Counted from the first letter of the stretch, positions 49,224-60,247 are shown. The stretch: DNA of 64,000 bases from Craspedostauros australis (GCA_026770025.1 JAMXDE010000010.1:124001-188000), one strand, 5' to 3'. Notes: a model not told the origin generated them from the sequence alone. Numbers and translations: made by a program.

Positions 49224-52103
49224 ATGCCGCGTGTCACGAGCAAACAGCTCCTCGATGCCGTCGCTGCAGGCGATTTGTCGGCGATGAAGAAATGGAACGA
49301 GAAGAAGTTCGGAGTTGACATCAACAGGATCATAGATAGTTATTGTCGGACTCCCCTTCATTTGGCATGCTCCGGCGGCCATCAGGAGTGTGTGGAGTAT
49401 CTCATCGAATCCTACCAGGCGGATGTCAACTGCAAAGACAGTAACGGTGCCACTCCCCTTCATATGGCATGCTCCAACGGCCATCTGGAGTGTGTGAAGT
49501 ACCTCATCGAATCCTGCAAGGCAGATGTCAACTGCAAAGACCGTAATGGTTCCACTCCCCTTCATCTGGCATGCTTCAACTGCCATCTGGAGTGTGTGAA
49601 GTACCTCATCGAATCCTGCAAGGCAGATGTCAACTGCAAAGACAGTCAAAGTTTCACTCCCCTTCATATGGCATGTTCCAACTACCATCTGGAGTGTGCG
49701 GAGTACCTCGTCGACTCCTGCGAGGCAGATGTCAACTGCAAAGACCGTAAAGGTTTCACTCCCCTTCATATGGCATGCTTCAACTGCCATCTGGAGTGTG
49801 TGGAATGCCTCATCGAATCCTGCAAGGCAGATGCCAACTGCAAAGACCGAAAAGGTTTCACTCCCCTTCATATGGCATGCTTCAACGGCTATCTGGAGTG
49901 TGTGAAGTACCTCATCGAATCCTGCAAGGCAGATGTCAACCGCAAAGATAGCGACGGTCCCACTCCCCTTCATATGGCATGCTTCAACGGCCATCTGGAG
50001 TGTGTGAAGTACCTCATCGAATCCTGCAAGGCAGATGTCAACTGCACAGACCGAAAAGGTTTCACTCTCCTTCATATGGCATGCTCCAACGGCCATCTGG
50101 AGTGTGCGGAGTACCTCGTCGAATCCTGCAAGGTGGATGTCGACTGCAAAGATAGCAACGGTCCCACTCCCCTTGATTTGGCATGCTTCAGCGGCCATCT
50201 GGAGTGTGTGAAATACCTTGTCGAATCCTGCAAGATGGGTGTCAACTGCAAAGATAGCAACGGTCCCGCTCCCCTTCATGCGGCATGCTTCAACGGCCAT
50301 CTGGAGTGTGTGAAGTACCTCATCGAATCCTGTGAGACGGATATCAACTGCAAAGATGACGAAGACCCCGCTCTCCTTCAGATGGCATGCTTCAACGGTC
50401 ATCTGGAGTGTGTGAAATACCTCGTGGAATCCTGCAAGGCGGATGTCAACTGCAACGACAACGAAGATCCCACTCCTCTTCATATGGCATGCTTGAACGG
50501 CCATCTGGAGTGTGTGAAGTACCTCATCGAATCCTGTGAGACGGATATCAACTGCGAAGATAACGAAGATCCCACTCTCCTCCATTTGGTATGCTCCATC
50601 GGTCATCTGGAGTGTGTGAAATACCTCGTGGAATCCTGCAAGGCAGATGTCAACTGCAAAGACAGTAACGGCACCACTCCTCTTCATTTGGCATGCTCCA
50701 ACGGTCATCTGGAGTGTGTCAAGTACCTCGTGGAATCCTGCGAGGCGGATATCAACTGCAAAGATGACGATGGTGGCACTCCTCTTCATTTAGCATGCTC
50801 CAACGGTCATCTGGAGTGTGTGGAGTACCTCGTTGAATCCTGTGAGGCAGATGTCAACTGCAAAGATAACGATGGTGGCACTCCTCTTCATATCGCATGC
50901 TCCAACGGCCATCTGGAGTGTGTGGAGTACCTCGTCGAATCCTGCGAGACAGATGTCGACTGCAAAGACCGCAAAGGCACCACTCCTCTTCATATGGCAT
51001 GCTTCAACGGCCATCTGGAGTGTGTGGAGTACCTCGTCAAGTTATGCGGAGCCGACATGGACATCGAGAACGACAACCACAAAACACCCTTCGATGTGGT
51101 GGGTACATACGAAGAAATCAACCTGACGAGATTACTCATGAAGTGTGTCACCAGCCTCAATTTCCGAAACTCACAATTGCAGATGCAGCTGCGAATGCAC
51201 AAACAAAGCCACACAAACATCATCACCACACCATCACAACACTACAACCCACAAACCCGCACAGCGACCAGCATCAGCATCGACCAAGATCGACGCAGCG
51301 CTGTTCTCACTGAAGCCAAGACAGACGTGACCTTCCTGTGTGAACAAGGTGACGAACAACAAGCAATCAAGGCAAACTCTGGAGTCCTCGTGGTCACTGT
51401 CCCATCCATTCAGACATTGATCGACTCCGGAATCCAACATCAATGCACTGGTGATGGCGCTCACGATGGAACTGAACTCTTGCAAACAACCATCCCTCTT
51501 CCCAACCTTCAATCAAAACACGTCCGACATGTCCTCCAATGCATCTACGCAGGTGAGATATCCTTCAACACCAACACCACTCATGACGACGCCGACGATG
51601 ATGGCACGGACCAACCAGCCCCCACCCTCAATGGGCAGGACGATCTACAACAGCTGATCCTTGTGGCCAATGCGTTCGGCTTCTGGCGACTCAAGCTTGT
51701 TCTTGAAGCGGAGTTGGTCCGCAAGCATCTCACGAAGCACACCATGATTGATGCATTGATATTCGCCGATCAACACAACTGTGACCTATTGAAAGATGCG
51801 GCAATGAGGATGGCGGCTGAAAATGAGAAAGATATGTTCACTCATCCAGATTTCAGGAAGCTGATTCCACAGCCCCAACTACTGAGTGAGCTCCAGGCGT
51901 TTTGCAGTGGGAGACCAGATAGCGACGGTATTGATGACGCGTACAGTCGCATGTCAATGATGGAGCTGTACGAGGTGCTGAATGAAGAGACAAGTTTTCA
52001 TTTGGATGCTTACATGGATCGCGCAACATGGGAGGACGGCGTGCGGTCCATCAAATCGTCCAGACTGGCTGAGACCAACAGCGATGTTGAGGAAGAGGAG
52101 TGA
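49224..52103 (+). CDS. Ankyrin-repeat/BTB protein, copy B
   Basis: Intronless, 959 residues, starting at the same MPRVTSKQLL as copy A. Residues 42-619 are 17 ankyrin units of 34 residues, one more than copy A. The middle units differ between copies in order and in variable positions while the first two and last are nearly the same, as expected if units are exchanged within the array. The C-terminal BTB/BACK-like part is almost identical to copy A (differences such as CGLL/CDLL and DEYS/DAYS). H2 inserted 278 bp upstream of the ATG, so any transcription now starts from H2 sequence or from the short remaining leader. The coding frame is intact. Confidence 0.9.
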   Translation: MPRVTSKQLLDAVAAGDLSAMKKWNEKKFGVDINRIIDSYCRTPLHLACSGGHQECVEYLIESYQADVNCKDSNGATPLHMACSNGHLECVKYLIESCKADVNCKDRNGSTPLHLACFNCHLECVKYLIESCKADVNCKDSQSFTPLHMACSNYHLECAEYLVDSCEADVNCKDRKGFTPLHMACFNCHLECVECLIESCKADANCKDRKGFTPLHMACFNGYLECVKYLIESCKADVNRKDSDGPTPLHMACFNGHLECVKYLIESCKADVNCTDRKGFTLLHMACSNGHLECAEYLVESCKVDVDCKDSNGPTPLDLACFSGHLECVKYLVESCKMGVNCKDSNGPAPLHAACFNGHLECVKYLIESCETDINCKDDEDPALLQMACFNGHLECVKYLVESCKADVNCNDNEDPTPLHMACLNGHLECVKYLIESCETDINCEDNEDPTLLHLVCSIGHLECVKYLVESCKADVNCKDSNGTTPLHLACSNGHLECVKYLVESCEADINCKDDDGGTPLHLACSNGHLECVEYLVESCEADVNCKDNDGGTPLHIACSNGHLECVEYLVESCETDVDCKDRKGTTPLHMACFNGHLECVEYLVKLCGADMDIENDNHKTPFDVVGTYEEINLTRLLMKCVTSLNFRNSQLQMQLRMHKQSHTNIITTPSQHYNPQTRTATSISIDQDRRSAVLTEAKTDVTFLCEQGDEQQAIKANSGVLVVTVPSIQTLIDSGIQHQCTGDGAHDGTELLQTTIPLPNLQSKHVRHVLQCIYAGEISFNTNTTHDDADDDGTDQPAPTLNGQDDLQQLILVANAFGFWRLKLVLEAELVRKHLTKHTMIDALIFADQHNCDLLKDAAMRMAAENEKDMFTHPDFRKLIPQPQLLSELQAFCSGRPDSDGIDDAYSRMSMMELYEVLNEETSFHLDAYMDRATWEDGVRSIKSSRLAETNSDVEEEE
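49347..51080 (+). repeat. Tandem 102-bp repeat array encoding 17 ankyrin units
   Basis: Seventeen 102-bp units, four cysteines in most. The one-unit difference from copy A (16 units, 4867-6498) accounts for the length difference of the two modules. Confidence 0.95.
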
Positions 52104-52672
52104 ATCGCCACCACGGCAGCTATTGAGAGAAGCGAACGCGTCATGAAGTCGAGGAGATACCTTGATTTGGAATCATTAAACAAATACTCCATGAAATAAT
52201 CGCCAGCTAATGGATCTGGCTCGGTTATGTGATGTGTCGATATGACAGCGAGACGGGATACACGGGTCGTCATAAAAAGAGCCTGAAAGCCCCTTTCCAT
52301 CTATGGTTGTCGCTGTTGCGGCTGAGGATCTCTATCAAAGAGAACCGTGTCCGTTCGACTGTCGATGACCACCATACCAAGCTCGCCTCGTAATCTTCTG
52401 TGGCGGTCGCTGTCGCTGTCCAGTACCGTGAGCACGCACTGTCGATCACCCGCAACCGACACGATCTCTATCACTCTCTCGTACTGTTGAGGTTTGTTGC
52501 GTGAGGAAGGGTCGGTTGGTATGCAACAGTTATCCATGGACTTTCCGTTATATCCCCATGTTGCTGTTGCTGCCATATGCGTTCAGCTGATATCCCCACT
52601 GGCTGTCCTGTTCCTGCATCTGCCTCCTTTTGCAGCATCCTCAATGCCCAACCTCGCTGATGGGGAGACATA
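52104..52672. other. Region 3' of ankyrin gene B
   Basis: Collinear with 7522-8089. The minus-strand frame seen in copy A is broken here by one extra base near 52331. No confident gene. Confidence 0.3.
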
Positions 52673-53517
52673 TCAAGTCGATTTCGTATCCTCGATGCGA
52701 TCATACCAGCCATCACCCACATTCCACTTGGGTGCTGACGAGCCATCGTTGGTGATGCTTGGATGTTCACCTGCACAACTGTGTTTGGACGAGGCATACT
52801 CCGATTTACGGCATATGGTCTCGTGGATCCATTGTCGCGCCTTGGAAACCCCAGCATACAGCCCCGGCGGAGCGGGAGGAGCAAATCCAAACACGGCTGA
52901 TGTGATCCCTGCTTGCATGAACTGCTTCTGCCATGGGCGTTGAGAATTGAATGCGTTCGTGCCAGCGTCTGTACCCGTGCAGGTGCCTGTCCCAGTTTCG
53001 TCGCTCCGTAGAGAGACTATTGAACCTCCAGGATCTCGCTGACGCGTACCAGCGACATCCATGTTGTTCATGGCACAGAGAGTCACATCGATGACCCGGT
53101 TGCTGTATTGATGGCGATGATGACAGCAACAGGAGTCAAGTCGGTGGCTCCAAGACTAATCAACAACACGAAGACGAGAGCACGACGGAGAAGTGTCTCC
53201 GACTCACACCAGCCGAACTAGAGCATCAGGTCATCGAATTCAGTACGGTAGAAAAGTTCATAATCGGGATGGTGGGCAAGGTGGAAGACGACAAGAGGGA
53301 TTGTGTCTGAATGCGTAACTGCATGAGAGGCAAACGCAAGTGCAGACGCGAGGATAACCTGACACCATGAGACCAGTACACCCTTCACACGGTTGTGTGC
53401 TCTGCGATTCTCTGCGAGTGGTTCTAGTTGCAGTATTCTGGAAGTGTCCGAAACGACGTCATCGCTGCGTCGGACATGATCAGTATCCAAAGATCTCCTC
53501 ATCTTCATTGCCAACAT
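52673..53517 (-). pseudogene. Trypsin-like (S1) serine protease homologue, catalytic residues lost, copy B
   Basis: The segment 53517-53218 contains GVLVSWCQVILASALAF and then HPDYELFYRTEFDDLML, matching the HPxY...nDIALL region with the catalytic Asp position kept. The segment 53086-52673 contains TLCAMNNMDVAG, RDPGGSIVSL (Pro for the catalytic Ser) and PGLYAGVSKARQWI. A stop directly after DDLML and about 130 bp between the segments mean that an intron or a deletion has removed the expected middle region. The missing His and Ser are shared with copy A, so they predate the duplication. It could be a non-catalytic protease homologue still expressed, or an old pseudogene. Confidence 0.5.
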
Positions 53518-54427
53518 CGTCGTACATCTCCATTTTCTGACGACGCCACGAACGCGACTGAATGGATCCAGTTTCTTCTGCTGCTCCCGCTGTCGTCATT
53601 GGCGACGATGACCCGGAGAAGGATGCCACAACAGAAGGCAATCCCAGCATCGATTGGGCTCTGCGGAACATATCGCTGATTCCCGATCTGCTTTGCCGCG
53701 ATGGTGCAACATTGCGTATCAGCCCGTCCCCTGACGACGGCGAGGACGCCGTGGTTGACGATGAAATCGAGGACGATTGGTCGATCCACAGTATGGATCC
53801 GTGCGATAATCGTCCACCGCGCTTCAGCACGACGCCGGTAGCATCGTTGATGCCCGATCGATTGCGTCCCCAGAGCCGGCAATTCATTCGCAACGTGACC
53901 ATTTGCAGCACCTCGTCTGGATCGTACCAAGCATCGCTCTTGCGCACCTCGAGTCTGGGGTAGGATTCCAGCACGAGGTTGTCGTAGAATCGGTCCGTGA
54001 TGCAGTACGGGTTCGGTTGCACCCTCCATCGTCCGCGGATGGGCATGCACGTTGTTTTTTGTGAAATCTCCGCGTTTCTGTTGTTTGCGTTGCCATACTT
54101 TGCAGTGTGCGAGGTCGGCGTCAGCAGGAAGGTCCCATCCGAATGAATGGACAGAGAGCAGGGAACCTTCTGCTTGGATCGGCTATTTGATGACGACGAC
54201 GACGACGATGTTGGTGTTGAAACCTTCGCTTGCTTGTGCGGCATGCTCGGGAAGATGCTCGATGAATCCCATCCGACGAATGGACGTGCAATGCCTCCAC
54301 CGGATAGATGGAGGTCCCATTTGCCAACCGCGTAGGTCTCCGGATCGATGCCGGAAGCACGCGCCTGAGTGACCCAGCACAGGAGCGCGACGGTCATGAA
54401 TAGATGATGGCACAAGGCAAGCTTCAT
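53480..54427 (-). CDS. Secreted-type protein of unknown function, copy B (intact)
   Basis: 315 residues from the ATG at 54427: MKLALCHHLFMTVALLCWVT is a signal peptide with a likely cut after ARA. The mature part has two conserved-looking blocks, YAVGKWDLHLSGGGIARPF and RGRWRVQPNPYCITDRFYDN with LESYPRLEVRK and MNCRLWGRNRSG, separated by a Ser run. Several cysteines are present. The tail is Ser-rich then acidic. The frame is also open for 82 codons upstream (to 54673), so a longer form is possible, but that part is low-complexity. I do not recognise the family; the block W-R-V-x-P-N-P-Y-C-x-T-D-R-x-Y-D suggests a conserved algal family. It is the only intact copy, since copy A is split by H1. 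Confidence 0.8.
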   Translation of the reverse strand: MKLALCHHLFMTVALLCWVTQARASGIDPETYAVGKWDLHLSGGGIARPFVGWDSSSIFPSMPHKQAKVSTPTSSSSSSSNSRSKQKVPCSLSIHSDGTFLLTPTSHTAKYGNANNRNAEISQKTTCMPIRGRWRVQPNPYCITDRFYDNLVLESYPRLEVRKSDAWYDPDEVLQMVTLRMNCRLWGRNRSGINDATGVVLKRGGRLSHGSILWIDQSSSISSSTTASSPSSGDGLIRNVAPSRQSRSGISDMFRRAQSMLGLPSVVASFSGSSSPMTTAGAAEETGSIQSRSWRRQKMEMYDDVGNEDEEIFGY

Positions 54428-55169
54428 GTTTGATGCGATCGTAGTTGATCGTATGTCTGTCTTTGCGCCCACCGCAGTCGCAACCCCGTATTTTCCAGAT
54501 CGACTCTGCTTTTCTTGACTTTGACTTTGGCTATGATGAGTGGTGGTGGACGTGTCATGAGCACAACTTGATTGGTTGGAGAATGTGGCAGTGTCAAATG
54601 AAGGGAACGCCACAGAGAGCATCGTTGCTGTTTTGCTTCTTGTTTGGTGGTGATTTCGAGATGATTTGATCACGAATGAGTCTTGGATACGAAACAGAGA
54701 TCAATATGTGGGGTTTTCGGTAATTAATTTGTTTTCATAATAAACAGCGCATGATGCGTCAGCATGGTTTGATCACCGTGGACAATGCGCAAACATTCGC
54801 CGGACCAATCAGAACACGCCCTCCCACAACAAAGTCGCCACCAAAACACAAGAGAGATGACGAGAAAGAGGAAACAACAACGACAGCCACTACTGCGAGG
54901 AAGGACACGTGTCCGTGTCTGCCACCATAATTTCGAAGAGCCTCGCATCGGCTCCATCCGTCCTCAACGTTTCTCACACACCAGCATCTTCCTCATTCAG
55001 ACAGGAAGAGAAGTGAAAGAGAGAGCAACAGAATCTATCCTTTCGTATAGCTCATATTGCGCAACTTTGCAGTCCACCAACCCTTGAATCTGCGCCAACT
55101 TGAATCAACGCAAAGCAACGCAACGCAACACAAAGCAAACTCGCAACAACAAACAACGACGACGCCAAG
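54428..55169. promoter_or_regulatory. Divergent region between secreted-protein gene B and acyl-CoA oxidase
   Basis: 54428-54883 belongs to the duplicated module and contains the CCAAT-type box near 54807. The last 286 bp (54884-55169) are unique and precede acyl-CoA oxidase. The empty site of Copia-A (single GTCGC) is near 54476-54480. Confidence 0.5.
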
Positions 55170-57874
55170 ATGAACCAAGATCTGAAGCAAGAGCGCCGAA
55201 AGGCCACGTTCTCGCCCGAACGCCTGACCCACATGCTGGACGGCGGCAAGCACAAGACGGAACGGCGCCGATTCCTGGAGAAGGTGATCAGGAGCGATCC
55301 GTCTGGCGTCTTTTGCAACGACGACGTCAACTACCTGCACCGCACGGATCGCCACATCCGCGCCATCGCCAAGCACGTGCGCATGGTGGAGATCTGCCGC
55401 AAGCTGGGCATCGGCGATGAGTGCGATGGTCAGATCGTCCTCAGCGAGGACTTTCCCGTCATGCTCGAGGCTCTGGGAGAAGACCTGCCGACGGCCTTGC
55501 ACTGGGTCATGTTCGTGCCCAACATCCTCACTCTGTGCGATGAGGAGCAGCAGGCTGCTTGGTTGCCGCTGGTGCGAGACTGGAAGATGATCGGCTGTTA
55601 CGCTCAGACGGAGTTGGGGCATGTACGTACCAGGATGGACAGCGTTTGCGTCAAGTGATATGCCACGTTACAAATGGTGATATAATCGTTTGGTGGAATT
55701 TGTGAGTTCGCCAATACATTAGAGACACCTCCCGATGGATGGATGCAGCAATGAATAGATGCAGCAATGGACGTGCTTCTACATTGTGTGCTTCCATGAC
55801 GTGAATGCACACGCACATGCAACATCAACACGTCTCTGACGACACCATGCGCACAATTGCTGCAAATCCCATTCTGTCTATTGCCTCCATGTGGTCAATT
55901 TGCAATTGATTTACCCTTCCTCGTGCTTCGCCATGCATACTCGTATCGTACCAATCCAAAAAAACTGCAGGGAAGCAACGTCCGCGCACTCGAGACAACT
56001 GCCACCTTCTTGCCGCAATCCAAAGGCGGGCAACCAGGAGGCAGCTGGGTCATCAACTCGCCAACCATCACCAGCACCAAGTTCTGGCCTGGCACACTCG
56101 GCCGCACCGCCAACCACGCCATGGTCATCGCCAGGCTCATCGACGGCAACGGCGTGGACCACGGCATCCACAACTTCCTCGTGCAGCTGCGAAGCATGGA
56201 GGACCACACCCTGCTCAAGGGCGTCAAGACCGGCGATATCGGACCAAAGATCGGATACAACGTCATGGACAACGGCTTTGCGCAATTCAACAACGTCGTC
56301 ATTCCGCGCAGGAACATGGCCATGCGATTTGCGGAGGTCGATGAACACGGCAACTACAAGAAGAAGACCGTCTCCGACGCCGCATCCAAGGTGGCTTACA
56401 TCACCATGATGCAGGTGCGAGCCTTGATCGTAGCGGGCAGCGGTAAGGCCCTGGGACAGGCCTGCACGGTGGTGACGCGATACTCCGCGGTCAGACGTCA
56501 GGGATACGCGGGTGCTGGCAAGGACGAGTCCAGCGAGCTGCAGGTGCTCGATTACAAGCAGCAGCAGCACCGAGTCTTCCCGTTGCTGGCCCAATCGTAC
56601 TGCACATTCTTCACGGCGCAGAAGGTTGCGAGCCGATTGAAGGAGATCGAGATGAAGCTCATCAACAAGGCTGGGGTTAGCAAAGTGAGTCCATCGGAGT
56701 ACAAGGTCATGACGTGGAACGCAATATCGCTGTTGGGTGCAAACACTTCTCAGCTCGACAACATTGATTCCCACGCAATACTCGTAAGGTGTCTCACATG
56801 TCGTCTTCATTCTCTTTCCTCCATTGACCCAACGCGTTGCGCCATGCATCTTCAATCGTTGGTATCCTCAACCCGCTCCATGAACAGGTCGAAGTCGCGG
56901 ACATTCATGCATCATCGTCCGGCCTGAAGTCATTCTGCACCATGACAGCAGCAGACGGCATTGAGGAATGCAGAAAGGCATGCGGGGGACAAGGATTCCT
57001 GGCATGCTCGGGATTGCCGGACCTCTTCACCTCCTTCCTCCAGAACCCAACTGTCGAAGGCGACAATCACATGCTTCCACAGCAAGTCATCAAGGTGCTC
57101 ATGAAGCTCGTGCAGGCAGTGCATTCAGGATCTGACGAAGCCGTGGATGCATACAAGACATGCGCATCCTATGGTCTTGTGCCCTCGTTGAAGGCCATCA
57201 TCAGCACCCACACCAAGGGCACCGAGGCGGAGAAAGCCACTATCCACAAACCGGCCGACCTGCGTGATTTGGACGTCCTGGTGTTGGCATTCCGCCATCG
57301 CGCCGCTCGGTTGCTGATCGAGGTGACGCATCAGATTCAGACCCTGGTCATGAACGGCAAGAGCCCGCAGGAGGCATGGAACGAGTCGCTGGTCGCGATG
57401 GCATGCGCATCCAGAGCGTACTCGCTGTTCTTGCTGATGAACAACTTCGTGGGTGGCATCAACGACGAGCTGCACAAGCAGACCGATGTCAACATTGGAA
57501 ATGCGGAAGCTAGCGTGCTGCGCGATTTGGCACGCCTGTTTGGACTGTACTGGATGGAGAAGGAGATTGGTGACTTCATCATCGATGGGTACCTGACGAG
57601 GAAGCACGTCGCATGGGTGAAGGAGAGCGTGCTGAGATGCCTCGACGCAGTGCGACCCAACGCCGTCGCATTGGTGGATGCCCGTGACATCTCCGACTTC
57701 CGTTTGAAGAGCGCCCTCGGCCGACACGATGGTGACGTCTACCCGCACGTGATGGATGCGGCCCACCGTGATCCGCTCAATGCGATCGATCCAGGTCCTG
57801 CGTACGACCCGGAACTCAAGCGCCTCATCGCTGGTGGCGTCGGTGCCTACTCCGGAACTGCTGCGAGATTGTAG
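55170..57874 (+). CDS. ACOX: Peroxisomal acyl-CoA oxidase
   Basis: The exons are 55170-55622, 55971-56684 and 56888-57874, about 717 residues. Intron 1 (348 bp) has a GTACGT donor and CTGCAG acceptor; intron 2 (203 bp) a GTGAGT donor and AACAG acceptor; both are phase 0. FAD-flavoenzyme motifs of the family are clear: AQTELGHGSNVRALETTATF across the first junction, KFWPGTLGRTANHAMV, HASSSGLKSF, and CGGQGFLACSGLPDLF...TVEGDN, where Glu at about residue 446 is the catalytic base. The C-terminus ARL fits a type 1 peroxisomal targeting signal. The enzyme oxidises acyl-CoA to trans-2-enoyl-CoA with release of hydrogen peroxide, the first step of peroxisomal beta-oxidation. Length is within the family range. 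Confidence 0.93.
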
Positions 57875-58155
57875 GCCAAGTTTGGGACAAGAGCGTGCAT
57901 GTAGGTCGCACCATACTAGCACGCAGCTCAGCACAGAAGCGATGTTGCACTGTACATGCATCTTTGCGGATCCGTCTCGAGGGCAACGCATATACAAGTG
58001 CTCTACCATACAAACCAGTACCGGGAATCGTAACAGTAGCCTAATACTCGTAAGCTTTGATGTTGTACTCATGCACTCTCCTATTGTGTATCAAGTACTA
58101 AATGGATCGACTACGCTACAACCGCAGCCGCATGCCACCCGACTCCTCCATCACT
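57875..58155. other. Convergent intergenic spacer
   Basis: 281 bp between the stops of acyl-CoA oxidase and the rhomboid gene. No feature seen. Confidence 0.4.
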
Positions 58156-60247
58156 CTATTTGAATACGTCGTCGCAGAACTGGCGGCAGTACTTCGGTAG
58201 CTGTTTGCGCACCTTCTCTCGATCCGTGAACCCTTCATCGATGATGATGACGTCCTCCACCTCCCCGCTGGGACAGTCGATCGAGACGTCGGTGTAGAGG
58301 CCGGATCCGTCGGTGGACTGGAACAGCTCGGCGCTGACAAAGTCGCAGTCGTCGCAGTTCCACCACTTGTCGTTCGTGTTGGGCGGGAAGGGTACGCAGG
58401 AGATGTATCTGCAGGCATGGCATGGAGTCGTCTCTCCGTCGCTCTCGACCAGCAGGATGGTCGTGATCATGACCATGATGACGCTGATGATCAAACCCAG
58501 GAATCGCAGGAGCGTGTTGCCGATCTGCGACCAGCTTCCGCTGGATAGACTAAAGAAGCCCACGGCGAGGCGTTCGATGGTGGAGAGTCCGCAGCAGACA
58601 CCATAGGCGAAACCACCCAAGTGACTGAAGTTGTCAATGTAGGGTGTCATTCTGTTATGAACGAATGTGAGTGTGATCGTTGTTGGTGTTGGAATTATGG
58701 TGATGGTGGCATAAAAGTAAGATTCGGAGAGAGTAGAGTATTGCAAATGGTTAGTCGACAAATCATCAAAGTATTGGAGTGTGTGAGTACCACACACACA
58801 TACTCTCGAGTGCAGAAGGACGCACAGGAACGCGTGGGAACGCTTCCAAGCTCTCCTCTGGGCACGACACAAAATACTACACGATACATTGGCAGACAGG
58901 TAGACAGGCAGACAGACAAACAGGGGCAAGGACTTACCCCAAGGCACAGTTGACGACAACATCCACGAACAACCAAAAGAGGACCATGAAATGTCTCCAC
59001 CGGCTGTCTTCATCCGTGGTGGTCTTGAGGAAGAGGAGGTTCCAGTTGATGGCGATGTCGGCGAGACAGCCACCGATGAGACCAAAGATGCCGCCGGATG
59101 CGCCGACGCTGATGTACTGCGGCAGGAAGATGGAGCTGAGGATGGTGCCGCCCACAGCAGGGATGATGAAGACGATGGCGGTATTCGCGAATCCGTGGCT
59201 CATCTCGAAGGCCCCGCCAATGTACCACAGGGCCATCATGTTGATGACGTAGTGGACCACACCGGCATGCAGGAACATGGGCGTGAAGAGTCTGTACCAT
59301 TCGCCTTCGTTGACGATCTTGGCGGTTTGGCGTGCGCCGAGCTTGATGAGGGTGTCGGAGCTGGGTCCGAAGAGCGGATTGGTGCTGAGGGCCTCGATGG
59401 ACCAGTCGTTGACGCCGAAGGTGACGAACATCATGAGGGTGCAGACAAAGATGAATGCGTAGGTGAAGAAGGGGCGATTCTTGATCCCCTGATCGCGGCG
59501 CTTCTCGAAGTCGTTCCAGCTGAGGTAGGGTTCCTTGTTCTGGCGTCTCCAGGCAGCGTCTTCGGCCCATTCCAAGTCGGCACGGATCTCGCTCAAATGA
59601 GCGTAGAGACCGAAGATGCCCCAAGGCCGCTGTTCGCCGTGTCGCTCCCGTCGCTTGTTGCGAGCGAACTTGAAGTCACGGACGCGGCGTTCTAGCGCGG
59701 GCGGCAGATCGGCAGGCGTGGTGTCATCGATGTCAAGCGAGGAGATGAGCTCCGACACGGAGTATCGTTGGCGGCCGCCGCTACTGCTGCTACTGCCGCT
59801 GCTCCCACTAGTGCTGACTGACCCACTCTCTCGAGTGGCGGTGCCAGCGTGAGCGACCAAGTGCCGTTGGGAACGCGCCTGTGACTGCGACCCTCCGCTG
59901 GAATCGGACGTAAGGGAAGCCTGGGTGGAGAGGTTGCGGTCAGATCTGCGGGATTCCGCGTTGAGCTGATCCTGCAGCATCTTCGCCAACATCGCATCAT
60001 TCTCCGTCGATGGCCGATTGCGGTCGGATGAGCTGCGTGAATTGCTGCGCGATTTGCTGCGTGAATTACTGCGTGAATTGCTACGAGAGTTACTGCGGGA
60101 GTTGCTTCGATCACTCCGCCGTCGCTGCTGCTGCTGCTGCTGTTGATTATGGTCTCGCTCTCTCTGTCTCTGTCGTTGTTGCTGCCGTTGTGGCTGCTGT
60201 TGGCGCTGTCCCCTTGGTGGAGACGATGGCGGAGAATATCCCTCCAT
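58156..60247 (-). CDS. Rhomboid-family intramembrane serine protease
   Basis: The exons are 60247-58938 and 58651-58156, joined in phase 2 across a 286-bp intron (GTAAGT donor, AACAG acceptor), about 601 residues. Residues 1-170 are disordered: Gln/Arg runs, then an Asn-Ser-Arg-Ser repeat near 48-75, then Ser-rich. The membrane part starts near 260. Visible family motifs are WYRLFTPMFLHAGVVHYVINM (317-337), GASGGIFGLIGG with nucleophile Ser384, and His447 in NFSHLGGFAYG just after the splice junction, the second member of the dyad, so it should be active. A C-terminal region with several cysteines (residues about 510-600) follows the last helix. Rhomboids cut membrane-anchored proteins within the bilayer; the compartment cannot be told from this sequence. 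Confidence 0.9.

Larger units (their letters stand above)
27562..54883 (+). repeat. Segmental duplication, copy B (about 6.1 kb plus the H2 insertion)
   Basis: Copy B consists of 27562-27697 (upstream block) and 48950-54883. The join, after removing H2 and one CGAG, reads CGACC-GAGAGAAGGATCC and matches copy A around 4465-4480 (CGACC-AAGAGAAGGATCC). It contains ankyrin/BTB gene B, the trypsin-like homologue and the intact secreted-protein gene. Confidence 0.9.

Noticed and set aside
55035..58072. Minus-strand frames opposite acyl-CoA oxidase (for example 55911-56855 and 57125-58072)
   Set aside because: Shadows of a well-supported gene with clear family motifs on the plus strand.
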